Positions 53,009 through 61,492 of a DNA stretch of 64,000 nt are shown piece by piece. The stretch is from Sphingomonas sp. S2M10 (lineage in GTDB: Bacteria; Pseudomonadota; Alphaproteobacteria; Sphingomonadales; Sphingomonadaceae). Positions within the stretch are counted from its first letter, which is position 1. The number at the start of each line of letters is the position of its first letter. The stretch spans positions 1 to 64,000 of the forward strand of contig NZ_JAAILI010000077.1 of assembly GCF_012650175.1 (NCBI RefSeq). The letters run 5' to 3'. Below the pieces are notes generated by a model. It made no database searches, was not told the origin of the DNA, and was given only the letters and a program-made list of their open reading frames with translations. Position numbers and translations under genes: made by a program.

Positions 53009-53845
53009 CTAGGCGCAGGGGCCCAGGTCGCGTAGCACCAGTTGGTAGTCTTGGCGCGCGGCCTCGGCATTGTCGGAAGTCTCGGCATTCACCGCACTGT
53101 CCGGCAATGTCTTGGGCAGGCCGCAGGCGAGGCGATACCAGGCCAGCGTGTCGCGCTTCGGCGCTCCGGCGTTGGGATCGACGATATCGCCGAGCGAGAC
53201 CCCCCAGTGCGGCCTTTCGCCGGGCCGTCGGAGGATCTGCAGCGAAATCGGCGCGCCGTTGGCGGTCTTGAGGAAAACCTGGGTCTCGCCCTCACCCGGC
53301 AGCGCGCCGGGCACGTGGAAGGCGTTGCCGATGCCGGTGATCGCCGGCGGGGCATCGCTTGCCAGCACTTCCCGGATGATGCCGCGGGTCCGCGCATCCA
53401 GTTCGGGTGTCCATAGATACTGGCTGTCGATACCGGTCAGCTGCACCTCGCCGGGCCTGTTGGCCACGGCACGCGCGAACAGCAACACGCGCTGCTTCTT
53501 CAATTTGGGCACCTTGCCGCGGGAATCGAGGGGCACGTCCGCCAGGTAGGAAATCCGGGTCGGCAGCGCGCTGCTACCGCGAATCAGTGCCAGGACATCG
53601 GCCGTGACGTAGAGGCGGGCGCGTCCCGCCGCGAGATCGGGAGCCGCATTTTCCTTGATCCGGATCACGTCGCCGATACGGGCGTCGATCACCAGCGGTG
53701 CGCCGACAATTGCCGTCGCCACGGTGGCATAACTGGGTAAGCCACTTTGCGGTTCTTGGCGGATTTGCGCGGTTTGTGGAGCGGGTTGCGCAAGCGCCGG
53801 CAATGCCGCAGCGCAACAAAACAGCAGAGGTAGGGCATGTTTCAT
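53009..53845 (-). CDS. Secreted protein of unknown function
   Basis: The protein is 278 aa from ATG 53845. It has a signal peptide (MKHALPLLFCCAAALPALAQ). The mature protein begins with a beta-rich region (VGAPLVIDARIGDVIRIKENAAPDLAAGRARLYVTADVLALIRG) and has one potential disulfide (CGLP and C-terminal CA). A Lys-rich loop VPKLKKQRVLLFARAV lies in the middle. I do not recognise the family. It is divergent from the tonB operon, so shared control is possible. Confidence 0.72.
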   Translation of the reverse strand: MKHALPLLFCCAAALPALAQPAPQTAQIRQEPQSGLPSYATVATAIVGAPLVIDARIGDVIRIKENAAPDLAAGRARLYVTADVLALIRGSSALPTRISYLADVPLDSRGKVPKLKKQRVLLFARAVANRPGEVQLTGIDSQYLWTPELDARTRGIIREVLASDAPPAITGIGNAFHVPGALPGEGETQVFLKTANGAPISLQILRRPGERPHWGVSLGDIVDPNAGAPKRDTLAWYRLACGLPKTLPDSAVNAETSDNAEAARQDYQLVLRDLGPCA

Positions 53846-53933
53846 GCCCGTGCCGGTACCGGATTGTGCCGATCTTATACAGAAATAATTCTGCCACGGG
53901 CGCATTGTACGACCAATTCGTCCGACAAAGAGT

Positions 53934-53962
53934 TTGCGTCGTCGGAAGGCCCACGATACAGA
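53934..53962 (+). promoter_or_regulatory. Candidate sigma-70 promoter for the tonB operon
   Basis: TTGCGT (53934-53939), 17 bases, then TACAGA (53957-53962). It lies about 110 nt upstream of the tonB ATG in the 227-nt divergent gap. The fit to consensus is moderate; no Fur-box-like sequence is obvious. Confidence 0.3.
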
Positions 53963-54072
53963 CTCGGTGCTCTCGCCATCAGGGGCGCAGTGTGACCCGA
54001 GGCGAGCGGACTTGTGCGCGGCTGCCAGCCGGCCAGGGTCGCAAGCAGGATTAGAGGGAGTGACGTTGCCGA

Positions 54073-54747
54073 ATGGCTTACGCTGACCGGAATGTAAGTG
54101 GCAGTCGTGTGGTAGCGATCGTAATCGTCGCTATCATCGTGGCTGGCATGGGTTATGCCTTCGTCACAGGTCTGGCATACCAATATATCAAGAAGAAGGC
54201 GGAAGAGCTGAAGACCTTCGAGGTCGAAGAGCCGCCGCCCCCGCCGGAGGAAATTCCGCCGCCGCCGCCGCCGCCGGACACGCCGGTGCCGCCGCCCCCG
54301 ACCCAGGTCGTGGTGCCGCCGGCCATCGTGCAGTCGGTGTCGCCTGCGCCGCCGGTAGCCACCACCAACATCATCCCGCCGCCGCCGCCGATCACGCCGC
54401 CAGCGCCTCCCGCGCCGCCGGCACCGCCGGCACCGCCGGCACCGCCGCGGATCGCAAAGGCTCTCAAGCCGCGGTCGTCGCCGGGCTCCTGGGTGACCAA
54501 CGACGATTATCCGTCGGAGTCCCAGCGCGCGGGTGAAGAAGGGGTCACCGGCTTCCGTCTCGACGTCGACGCGTCGGGCCGGGTGGTGTCGTGCACCGTG
54601 ACGTCGTCGAGCGGCTCCAGCCGCCTGGACACCACGGCCTGCAACCTGCTCAAGCGGCGTGCACGCTTCGATCCGGCTGAGGACGCAAGCGGCAACAAGA
54701 TTCCGGCTGCGTACAGCAACCGGTTCAGGTGGCAGATCCAGAAGTAA
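54073..54747 (+). CDS. tonB: TonB energy transducer (main copy)
   Basis: The protein is 224 aa. It has an N-terminal transmembrane helix (about 12-33, VVAIVIVAIIVAGMGYAFVTG) and a long proline-rich spacer (about 50-135), including tandem APPAPP units. The TonB_C domain (about 145-224) has GVTGFRLDVDASGRVVSCTVTSSSGSSRLDTTACNLLKRRARFDPA, ending RFRWQIQK. It carries proton-motive energy from ExbB/ExbD to TonB-dependent receptors. It is the first gene of the tonB-exbB-exbD-exbD operon. Confidence 0.93.
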   Translation: MAYADRNVSGSRVVAIVIVAIIVAGMGYAFVTGLAYQYIKKKAEELKTFEVEEPPPPPEEIPPPPPPPDTPVPPPPTQVVVPPAIVQSVSPAPPVATTNIIPPPPPITPPAPPAPPAPPAPPAPPRIAKALKPRSSPGSWVTNDDYPSESQRAGEEGVTGFRLDVDASGRVVSCTVTSSSGSSRLDTTACNLLKRRARFDPAEDASGNKIPAAYSNRFRWQIQK

Positions 54748-54819
54748 TTCTCCGGTTTCCGGTCCGCCCGGCGCGGACCGGCTTGCGCAAGAAGCAATCT
54801 TTTAGAGGAAAGACCCAAA

Positions 54820-55623
54820 ATGCTCACGACCATTCTCGCTGCCGGTGCCGCCGCAGCTAAGGGCGGCGAAAGCCCCTACGGCCTCCAGCAGGCGCTGAAG
54901 GAAGGCGGCCTGATCTCGCAGTCGGTGTTCACCATCCTGGTGCTCATGCTCTTCGTGTCGCTCTACATCCTCTTCACCAAGCTGTTCGAGCAGCAGAAGA
55001 TCATCAACCAGGCGAAGCGCGTGCGCGCCACGTTCTGGAGCTCGGCCAACCTCCGCGAGGGCGCTGCCAAGCTCGAGAAGAACTCGGCCTATCGCCAGAT
55101 CGTCGACGATGGCCTGGAAGCGCAGGAGCAGTACAAGCTGCTGACCGATCCCGTCGAAGCGCATGACTGGCTGCACGGCTCGCTGGCTCGCTCGGAAGGT
55201 TCGATTAACTCGGCGCTGAGCGGCGGTCTCGCCTTCCTCGCGACCGTCGGCGCGACCTCGCCGTTCATCGGTCTGTTCGGTACCGTGATCGGCATCTACC
55301 GCGCGCTCATCAAGATCGGTTCGGCCGGTCAGGCTTCGATCGACGCCGTCGCCGGCCCGGTCGGTGAAGCGCTCATCATGACCGCACTCGGCCTCGTCGT
55401 CGCCGTGCCGGCCGTGCTCGCCTTCAACTTCCTGCAGCGCCGCAACAAGGCGATCGCCGAGAACCTGAATGCGTTCTCGAACGACGTCCTCGGCTACCTG
55501 GCCTCGGACGGCCGCGTGAAGCCGGCGACCGCCGCTGCCGCGAAGAAGCCGGCCGCTGTCGCTGCTGCGAAGCCGGCGACCACGACCGCTGGCCAGACCG
55601 GCGGCACCCCGACCCGCCCGTAA
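54820..55623 (+). CDS. exbB: ExbB, TonB-complex proton-channel protein
   Basis: The protein is 267 aa with AGAGGAAAG upstream of the ATG. Three transmembrane helices are seen: FTILVLMLFVSLYILFTKL, and the pair in the MotA/ExbB domain (LAFLATVGATSPFIGLFGTVIGIYRALI and VGEALIMTALGLVVAVPAVLAFNFLQR). A C-terminal ~40-residue Ala/Lys/Pro tail is likely disordered. It forms the pentameric channel for TonB. Confidence 0.95.
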   Translation: MLTTILAAGAAAAKGGESPYGLQQALKEGGLISQSVFTILVLMLFVSLYILFTKLFEQQKIINQAKRVRATFWSSANLREGAAKLEKNSAYRQIVDDGLEAQEQYKLLTDPVEAHDWLHGSLARSEGSINSALSGGLAFLATVGATSPFIGLFGTVIGIYRALIKIGSAGQASIDAVAGPVGEALIMTALGLVVAVPAVLAFNFLQRRNKAIAENLNAFSNDVLGYLASDGRVKPATAAAAKKPAAVAAAKPATTTAGQTGGTPTRP

Positions 55624-55706
55624 GACCAAGGTCGCAGGGCTGCGCACGTGGTGCAGCCCTGCCGCCGGATCACGATCCGGCGCACAAGAGGATAGGATAA
55701 CGCCCA

Positions 55707-56186
55707 ATGGCGATTAGCACAGGCAGCGGCGGCGACGACGCACCGATGTCGGACATCAATACCACGCCCCTCGTGGACGTGATGCTGGTGCTCCTGATCA
55801 TCTTCCTCATCGCCGTTCCCGTTGTGGTCCAGACGATCGACCTCGCGTTGCCGAAGGTGCAGTTCGAGCCGACCACGACCAAGCCGGAGAATGTTTCGCT
55901 TTCGGTCAGGGGTAGCTCGGACGGTTGTGAGATCTACTGGGGTCTGACCCGAGTGAACCACACCGAACTGCTCGACCGCGCGGTTGCCAAGCTGAAGGCT
56001 GAGATCGATCGTCAGGGTGGCCCGAATGCCGCTGGTCTCGAACTTCCCGAGGTTCACATCCGCGGCGACGTCAACACGCCCTATCGCTGCATCGGCGGCA
56101 CCATCTACACGATGCAGATGGCGGGTTTCGTGAAGGTCGGCTTCATCTCGGAACCGGAGCCCGGTTCGGGCAACGCCCGGCTCTGA
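55707..56186 (+). CDS. exbD: ExbD (first copy)
   Basis: The protein is 159 aa with the family start SDINTTPLVDVMLVLLIIFLIAVPVVVQTIDLALP, including the conserved aspartate (D in PLVDVML). The periplasmic part is longer than in the next copy and contains two cysteines (GCEIYWG and YRCIGG), perhaps a disulfide. It lies 83 nt after exbB. Confidence 0.93.
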   Translation: MAISTGSGGDDAPMSDINTTPLVDVMLVLLIIFLIAVPVVVQTIDLALPKVQFEPTTTKPENVSLSVRGSSDGCEIYWGLTRVNHTELLDRAVAKLKAEIDRQGGPNAAGLELPEVHIRGDVNTPYRCIGGTIYTMQMAGFVKVGFISEPEPGSGNARL

Positions 56187-56212
56187 ACGGCCTCGCTTAA
56201 GGAGTTACGACA

Positions 56213-56638
56213 ATGGCAATGAGCGCAGGCCGTGATGACGGCGAGCCGATGATGGACATGAACACGACGCCGCTGATCGACGTCATGCTCGTGCTCCTCA
56301 TCATGTTCATCATCACCATTCCGGTCCAGACGCATGCGGTGAAGGTCGACCTGCCGCAGCCGAGCAGCAACAACGCGCCGCCCGTGGAGCCGGACAAGAA
56401 CAAGGTCTATATCGACGCGCAAGGCCAGGTCTTCTGGAACAGCATGCCGATCAACGACGTGATGCTCCGCCAGTATCTGGATGCATCGCTGCAGCGCTCG
56501 CCGGAGCCCGAGCTGCACTTCCAGCCGGATCCGCAGGCGAAGTATGATGTGGTCGATCGCGTGCTGGCGATCATCAAGCGCGCGAACGTCACGAAGCTCG
56601 GCTTCGTCGGCAACGAGCAGTACCGCAACGATTTCTGA
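56213..56638 (+). CDS. exbD: ExbD (second copy)
   Basis: The protein is 141 aa with MDMNTTPLIDVMLVLLIMFIITIPVQTHAVKVDLPQ, again with the conserved aspartate. The periplasmic domain lacks cysteines and differs from the first copy, so the two may occupy different positions in the channel complex. AAGGAG lies upstream, and the gene follows the first exbD by 26 nt. Two exbD genes in a row is usual in sphingomonads and Caulobacter-type tonB operons (recalled). Confidence 0.93.
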   Translation: MAMSAGRDDGEPMMDMNTTPLIDVMLVLLIMFIITIPVQTHAVKVDLPQPSSNNAPPVEPDKNKVYIDAQGQVFWNSMPINDVMLRQYLDASLQRSPEPELHFQPDPQAKYDVVDRVLAIIKRANVTKLGFVGNEQYRNDF

Positions 56639-56665
56639 TCCGCAGTGCGGTCAGAGTATTTTGGG

Positions 56666-56694
56666 AAGGCGGCCCCTCGGGGCCGCCTTTTTTT
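56666..56694 (+). terminator. Strong intrinsic terminator of the tonB-exbB-exbD-exbD operon
   Basis: AAGGCGGCCCC-TCG-GGGCCGCC is followed by seven T residues, 28 nt after the exbD stop. Confidence 0.95.
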
Positions 56695-57093
56695 GTGCCG
56701 TTCGCCAAAGCGTCCGCTGGTCATGTGGCGCGACCGCGCGGGCGCCCCGGCTCTTCCCTGATCGATGCCCTGACTGGGGTTGACGCCGCGTGACCGCAAT
56801 GTGGCCCGTAAAAGCTTGGGCGCTTGAGGCGGGGGGCGGCATCAGCGATCGGGATGCACAGCCGGGCGGCGTACCCAGGATCGTCGAGCGCAGCCGCCAT
56901 GCGACCGAGCCGCATTCGCCAATCGCCGACACGTCTCGAGGGGCTGCTGCTGCGGGCACGCGTCAGGGCAGATCCGAGGGGGGACGCCTAGGCGAAAATC
57001 CAGGGTTGCAGCGCTGTCGTCAACATGTCACTTATCCGTCATCCAGATGTCATAAAAGTGAAACTCTGGTGTAATGGCGAGAAGGAGAGCAGC
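56695..57093. other. Long intergenic gap with no gene seen
   Basis: About 400 nt between the tonB-operon terminator and the next ATG. Short ORFs are present on both strands, but none has a ribosome-binding site, signal peptide or recognisable motif. The last 80 nt is AT-richer and holds the Pho-box-like array at 57014-57053. Confidence 0.55.
57014..57053 (+). promoter_or_regulatory. Pho-box-like array of four 7-bp half-sites
   Basis: Four 7-mers with exact 11-bp spacing: CTGTCGT (57014), ATGTCAC (57025), CCGTCAT (57036) and ATGTCAT (57047). They are separated by CAAC, TTAT and CCAG, and followed by AAAA. The E. coli Pho box is two CTGTCAT repeats with a 4-bp spacer, so this equals two adjacent Pho boxes. 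It ends 40 nt before the ATG of the secreted TPR-like protein. PhoB control of that gene is the natural inference. Confidence 0.7.
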
Positions 57094-57450
57094 ATGTCGA
57101 TCAAACTTGTAGCAACGGCCGCGATGTCGGTTCTGGGTCTTGTCACGCCGGCGATGGCGCAGGATTCGAGCCTCGCGGCCCGGGAAATCATGATCGGTTC
57201 CTATTCCACGGCTGAGCAGAAGCTCCGTACCCAGATGCGGTTCGACCAGCGCCCAGAAGTGCAGCTGAACCTCGCCGCCGTCTATTATGCGACCGGCCGT
57301 ACCGAGGAGGCGCGCTCGCTGTACGAGCAAGTGCTCCAGAAGGACGACGTTCTGATGACGGTCACGACCGATCGCACATCGGGTTCGCATGCGATTGCCC
57401 AAGCGGGGCTTCGGTATCTGAGCCAGCGGCAGCATCTCGCGTCGCGCTGA
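57094..57450 (+). CDS. Small secreted TPR-like protein, probably phosphate-regulated
   Basis: The protein is 118 aa. GAAGGAG lies just upstream of ATG 57094. The signal peptide is residues 1-23 (KLVATAAMSVLGLVTPAMAQ). One TPR-like helical hairpin is visible (PEVQLNLAAVYYATGRTEEARSLYEQVLQKDD), with a helical start (AAREIMIGSYSTAEQKLR) that may be half a repeat. Function unknown; it should act in the periplasm or outside. The upstream Pho-box-like array suggests expression under phosphate limitation. Confidence 0.78.
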   Translation: MSIKLVATAAMSVLGLVTPAMAQDSSLAAREIMIGSYSTAEQKLRTQMRFDQRPEVQLNLAAVYYATGRTEEARSLYEQVLQKDDVLMTVTTDRTSGSHAIAQAGLRYLSQRQHLASR

Positions 57451-57462
57451 GGCCTGACAAGG

Positions 57463-57483
57463 GCGGACCGTCCGTCGGTCCGC
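57463..57483 (+). terminator. Hairpin after the TPR-like gene
   Basis: GCGGACC pairs with GGTCCGC around a 7-base loop, 12 nt after the stop codon. No strong T-tract follows; it is backed up by the terminator at 57505. Confidence 0.5.
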
Positions 57484-57504
57484 TTCGAGTCCAGCAGCAA
57501 ACGA

Positions 57505-57536
57505 AAAAGCGCGCCTGGCCATGCCGGCGCGCTTTT
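57505..57536 (+). terminator. Intrinsic terminator with A and T flanks
   Basis: AAAAGCGCGCC (57505-57515) pairs perfectly with GGCGCGCTTTT (57526-57536), followed by CCTTTTTC. The symmetrical A/T flanks would allow it to work in both directions. Confidence 0.88.
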
Positions 57537-57696
57537 CCTTTTTCATGCGGTGTGCCCAGGCGCCGACCAGGCGGCGGTTCTGGCACGGGAGACGCCCCGC
57601 ATGTCGATCCCGAGCTACAAACGTCAGCGCCGTGGTGCACGGACCGTAGGGCCGCGCTCGAGCGTTCGTCGGCCATCGCCGGTGTCGGAGAGGCTG

Positions 57697-58149
57697 ATGC
57701 AGCAATGGCGGTACGTAGGATGGATAACGCTCGCGTGCTTCGGGTCGGCCTGCGCGCCCAAGCCGGAAACCGTGGAACAGTGCGCCAGGCGCTTTACCAA
57801 ACTGTCTGACGACATGCCGGTCTCGGCGGGGCCGGTGCATGGCAGCTATGTGTACGATCTGGCGCGCATGAATCGTGAAAGGATCAACCGGCTGATCAGC
57901 GATGGTGTGGGCGGCCATCGGCCACCCATGGTGGTGTACGCGACCCACGATACACGACGGTCGCTGCGCGCGTTCGGCACCGCGCCCGTAGAACGAGACG
58001 TCATCGTCTTTCTCGCGCAATCCACGGTTCTTCTCCACGCCGCCAGCGGCGTGCAGACCTCGGCCAAGGCGGCAATCGAAACCGGGTGCAAGTTACTGCC
58101 CGGTGCCCGGCTCGAGCATGTCGCGCTGACGGCGGCGCGTACGCGCTAG
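57697..58149 (+). CDS. Putative lipoprotein of unknown function
   Basis: The protein is 150 aa. ATG 57697 is chosen because GGAGAGG lies upstream and the protein then starts with a lipoprotein-type signal (MQQWRYVGWITLACFGSACAPK, cysteine at about 19). The mature part has a possible disulfide pair (EQCARRF and TGCKLLPG) and the block PMVVYATHDTRRSLRAFG. I recognise no family. Codon bias is weaker than in neighbours, so the call is tentative. Confidence 0.5.
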   Translation: MQQWRYVGWITLACFGSACAPKPETVEQCARRFTKLSDDMPVSAGPVHGSYVYDLARMNRERINRLISDGVGGHRPPMVVYATHDTRRSLRAFGTAPVERDVIVFLAQSTVLLHAASGVQTSAKAAIETGCKLLPGARLEHVALTAARTR

Positions 58150-58174
58150 CGGCGGACGGGGAAACAGATGCCGG

Positions 58175-58208
58175 CCGAGCCTTGGGCCCAAGCGGAACGA
58201 AGGCTCGG
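58175..58208. terminator. Hairpin between convergent lipoprotein and chemoreceptor genes
   Basis: CCGAGCCTT (58175-58183) pairs with AAGGCTCGG (58200-58208) around a 16-base loop, in the 69-nt convergent gap. Confidence 0.5.
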
Positions 58209-58218
58209 ATCGGAGAAG

Positions 58219-60069
58219 TCAGAAGCTCGCCCAGTCGTCCCCGTCGGCCATTGCCTGCACCGGCACCGCGCGGGTAGCCCCGTGCGTCCCCGCGGCGCCG
58301 GCGTGCGAGGGCAGCACGGGGCGACGTAGCGGGGCCTGCTGTCCGCCGGTGCGGAAGGTCGAGGCATGCGCATCGAGGCGGGCGACCTGATCGGTGAGCT
58401 GGCGCGCGGCTGCCGAGGTTTCCTCGACCATCGCCGCATTCTGCTGCGTCGCCCGATCCATTTCGCTGATCGCGGTGCTGATCTCCCGGATCGCGCTGGA
58501 CTGGGCGCGGTTGTCTGCCGCCATGCTGCTGAGCAGTTGATGGACTTCGCCGACCGTATCGACGATCGCCGCGAGCGCATTGTCGACCCGCTCGACCGCG
58601 CCGCGCGCCACCACGACCTCGGATTGAGTGACGGTAAGCTGGTCGCGCGCGCGCTTCGCCTCTTCCTCGGCGCGCATCGCCAGCGCGGAGACGAGGTCCG
58701 CGACGACCGCGAAGCCCCGACCGGCCTCGCCCGCACGACCGGCTTCCACGGCTGCGTTCATCGCGAGAACGCGGGTCTGGAAGGCAATCTTGTCGAGGCC
58801 CTCGATGACGCTGTCGATGCCCTTGGCGCTGTCCGAAACACGGGTCATTGCCTGCACCGCCTCGTCGGCGGTCGAGCGACCCGAGCCGACCACGCCGATC
58901 GCCTGGTCTGCGCGTTCCACCGTCACGCCCGCGGCGGTGGCGGTGGCATCGATGCGCTGGTTCATCTGGGTGATCGCGGCCGCGGTCTCTTCCAGGCTCG
59001 CTGCATTGGCTTCGGTGCGGCGCGCGAGATCCTCGGAGGCGCTGGCGATTTCCTGCGAGCCGGTGCGGATCGAGGCGGTGCCCTCCAGCACCGTGCCGAT
59101 CAGTTCGCGCAGGCTGCCGATCGCGGTGCGGAAATGAGTGGCGAGCTTCTCGTAATCGGCCGGGAAGTCGTGCCCGATATCGGCGGTGAGATCACCTCCG
59201 GCGACCTTTGCCAGTGCCTGGCCGAGCGAATCCATCGCATGTTCGCGCTCCGCCTGGGCCTGGCGGTCGCGGGTTTCGGCCTGCTGACGGGCGATCTCGG
59301 AAGTGCGGAAATGCTGCAGCGCCTGCGACATCGCGCCGATCTCGTCGGTGGCGGCATGAGCAGGAATGGCGATGTCGACCTTGCCGGCAGCGAGGGCGCG
59401 CATCGCTTCGGTCATCTGCACCATCGGTGAGAACATGCGGCGGCCGGCATACCAGGCGGCGCCAGCGACGAGCAGCGAGATGACGGCCGCGGACAGCGCC
59501 AGCGTCCAGCGCGTGCCGCCGATCGCGCCCATTACGTCGCTTTCCGGGATGCCGACGAACAGGATGCCGATCGTCTTGCCCGAAGCATCCTTGATCGGAT
59601 CATAGGCGGTGAAGAACTGCTTGCCGAGAATGTCGGCCTTGCCGCGATAGGTCTGGCCCTTGCCGAGCACCGTCTCGTACGCGGCGTTGCGGGCGAGCGG
59701 CGTGCCGACCGCGCGGCTGCCATCAGGCTTCGTCACGTTGGTGGTCACGCGCATGTCGCCGCGGAAGATGGTCGCGGTGCCGCCGACAAGGCGCTTCACT
59801 TCATCGACCGGCGCGTCCCAGGCGTTGAGCTTGCGGTTGCCCACATAGAGGTCATCGCCGTCCAGTCGGAAGTCCCGGCCATACTGATGCAGCACGCTCC
59901 AGGCCACGCGCATGTTCACCTCCTGCCGCTCCGCCGCCGTCTGCGCTGCGCGCTGGGTGAGCGCGCGGTCCGCAACGAAGAACGTCGCGATCGCGAGCAG
60001 CAGCATGCCGCCGATGGTCAGGATCGTCGTCTTCGAGGCGAGCGGGAGGTTGTTGAATCGCTTGAGCAT
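58219..60069 (-). CDS. Methyl-accepting chemotaxis protein with periplasmic Cache-like sensor
   Basis: The protein is 616 aa from ATG 60069, with AGGA 6-8 nt upstream. The first transmembrane helix is TTILTIGGMLLLAIATFFVADRAL. The periplasmic single-Cache-like domain (about 45-195) holds DDLYVGNRKLNAWDAPVDEVKRLVGGTATIF and AYDPIKDASGKTIGILFVGIPE. The second helix (about 200-222) is followed by HAMP (about 225-275) and the MCP signalling domain (about 370-560). The tip is unusual: AFQTRVLAMNAAVEAGRAGEAGRGFAVVADLV replaces the usual AFQTNLLALNAAVEA...VVADEV. The C terminus ends DDWASF, a W-x-x-F pentapeptide of the type that tethers CheR/CheB. The ligand is unknown. Confidence 0.92.
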   Translation of the reverse strand: MLKRFNNLPLASKTTILTIGGMLLLAIATFFVADRALTQRAAQTAAERQEVNMRVAWSVLHQYGRDFRLDGDDLYVGNRKLNAWDAPVDEVKRLVGGTATIFRGDMRVTTNVTKPDGSRAVGTPLARNAAYETVLGKGQTYRGKADILGKQFFTAYDPIKDASGKTIGILFVGIPESDVMGAIGGTRWTLALSAAVISLLVAGAAWYAGRRMFSPMVQMTEAMRALAAGKVDIAIPAHAATDEIGAMSQALQHFRTSEIARQQAETRDRQAQAEREHAMDSLGQALAKVAGGDLTADIGHDFPADYEKLATHFRTAIGSLRELIGTVLEGTASIRTGSQEIASASEDLARRTEANAASLEETAAAITQMNQRIDATATAAGVTVERADQAIGVVGSGRSTADEAVQAMTRVSDSAKGIDSVIEGLDKIAFQTRVLAMNAAVEAGRAGEAGRGFAVVADLVSALAMRAEEEAKRARDQLTVTQSEVVVARGAVERVDNALAAIVDTVGEVHQLLSSMAADNRAQSSAIREISTAISEMDRATQQNAAMVEETSAAARQLTDQVARLDAHASTFRTGGQQAPLRRPVLPSHAGAAGTHGATRAVPVQAMADGDDWASF

Positions 60070-60248
60070 ATTCATCCTGTGACAATGGCCCCGCGACGAC
60101 TGGCGCGCCTTCAATGCGGTAATCTCCGCATTCATTATAGGGCGGTTGCGGCCCGGGCGGCGGTGGCGCGTTCCCGCATGCGGACAAGTACGGAGGTCGT
60201 GCGTTGCGTAGAGGCGGCGCAATCCGCGAAGCGAAAGGATGCGAGGCG

Positions 60249-60692
60249 ATGGGCGAGGACGTCACCGGAGGATGCCAATGTGGGCGGATCCGCTATCGTG
60301 TGCGGCTCACGGACGACACTGCCTATCTCTGCCATTGCCGCATGTGCCAGCGCGCGACCGGCGGGGTTTCCATCGCATTCAAGGGCGTGGCCAAGGCGGA
60401 CGTCATCTGGGAGCGCCAGCCCGACCGCTATCGCTCCTCGCCGATCGCCGAGCGCGGGTTCTGCCGGGAGTGCGGCACGCCGCTGACCTTCGAATTCCTC
60501 GACGGCGCAACCATCGACCTGACGATCGGCAGCTTCGATGCGCCGGGCCGCTTCCAGCCGTGCCACCATTATGCAGTGGAGAGCATGCACGAACAGTGGC
60601 TCGACACGACCGCACTGCCCCGATACCGGATCGAGGACAACCCGAACGTCGTTAACCGATGGATGGACGCACTTGGCCGACTACCCGACTGA
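60249..60692 (+). CDS. GFA family (glutathione-dependent formaldehyde-activating enzyme-like) zinc protein
   Basis: The protein is 147 aa. The zinc-binding cysteines are in place: GGCQCGRIRY, LCHCRMCQRATG, and FCRECGTPL, followed by DLTIGSFDAPG. The family holds S-(hydroxymethyl)glutathione synthase, but most members have unproven functions. It is divergent from the chemoreceptor (179-nt gap) and overlaps the start of the hydrolase gene by 20 nt. Confidence 0.9.
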   Translation: MGEDVTGGCQCGRIRYRVRLTDDTAYLCHCRMCQRATGGVSIAFKGVAKADVIWERQPDRYRSSPIAERGFCRECGTPLTFEFLDGATIDLTIGSFDAPGRFQPCHHYAVESMHEQWLDTTALPRYRIEDNPNVVNRWMDALGRLPD

Positions 60693-61434
60693 AACGCACC
60701 GCTTCGCCAGCTTCGACGGGCAGGAGATCGCCTGGACCGAGATGGGGGAGGGGCGGCCCGTGGTGCTGATCCACGGCTATTTCTCCAACGCCGAGGTCAA
60801 CTGGATCAAATATGGCCATGCGGGGAAGCTCGCCGCGCGCGGGCGCCGCGTGATCATGCCGGACCTGCGCGCGCATGGGCACAGCGCCAAGCCGCACGAT
60901 CCCGCCGCCTATCCGCCCGATGTGCTGATGCGCGACAATTTCGCGCTGATCACGCATCTGGGCCTCACCGACTATGATCTGGGCGGCTATTCGCTAGGTG
61001 CACGCACCGTGGTGCGGATGCTCGCCAATGGGGCCCGGCCGGACAAGGTGGTGCTCTCCGGCATGGGGCTGGACGGGCTGGTCGCGACCCAGGGGCGCGG
61101 CGCCTATTTCCACCGCGTGCTGACCAATCTCGGCAGCTTCGCGCGCGGCAGCTCCGAATGGCTGACCGAGGCGTTTCTCAAGACCACCAAGGGCGATCCG
61201 GTCGCGCTGCTGCGCATCCTCGACACCTTTGTCGACACGCCACGCGACGACATCGCGGCGATCCACCAGCCGACCGCGGTGATTTCGGGCGCCGAGGATT
61301 ATGACAATGGCTCGGCAAAGGAAGTCGCGGACCTGCTGCCCTATGGCCTGTTCGTCGAAATCCCGGGCAATCACATGAGCGCGGTGACCCGGCCGGAGCT
61401 GGGTGACGCGATCGCGGAGTTCCTCGCCGGTTGA
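60673..61434 (+). CDS. Alpha/beta-fold hydrolase
   Basis: The protein is 253 aa from a TTG at 60673, which overlaps the GFA gene end and has GGATGGA upstream; no ATG fits near it. Hallmarks are the oxyanion strand VVLIHGYFSN, the nucleophile elbow GGYSLGA, the acid in SGAEDYDNG, and the histidine in PGNHMSA. The PDLRAHGHSAKP block is typical of esterases and haloperoxidase-like hydrolases. The substrate is unknown. Confidence 0.87.
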   Translation: MADYPTETHRFASFDGQEIAWTEMGEGRPVVLIHGYFSNAEVNWIKYGHAGKLAARGRRVIMPDLRAHGHSAKPHDPAAYPPDVLMRDNFALITHLGLTDYDLGGYSLGARTVVRMLANGARPDKVVLSGMGLDGLVATQGRGAYFHRVLTNLGSFARGSSEWLTEAFLKTTKGDPVALLRILDTFVDTPRDDIAAIHQPTAVISGAEDYDNGSAKEVADLLPYGLFVEIPGNHMSAVTRPELGDAIAEFLAG

Positions 61435-61492
61435 CGCGGGCAGGGAAGGCGCGGCAGGGTCTCGCCTTTCTTGATTCCGGGGACTTAGCATC

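Noticed and set aside
54802..55707. 301-codon minus-strand frame opposite exbB
   Set aside because: It is a shadow of exbB with His/Arg-rich, motif-free translation.
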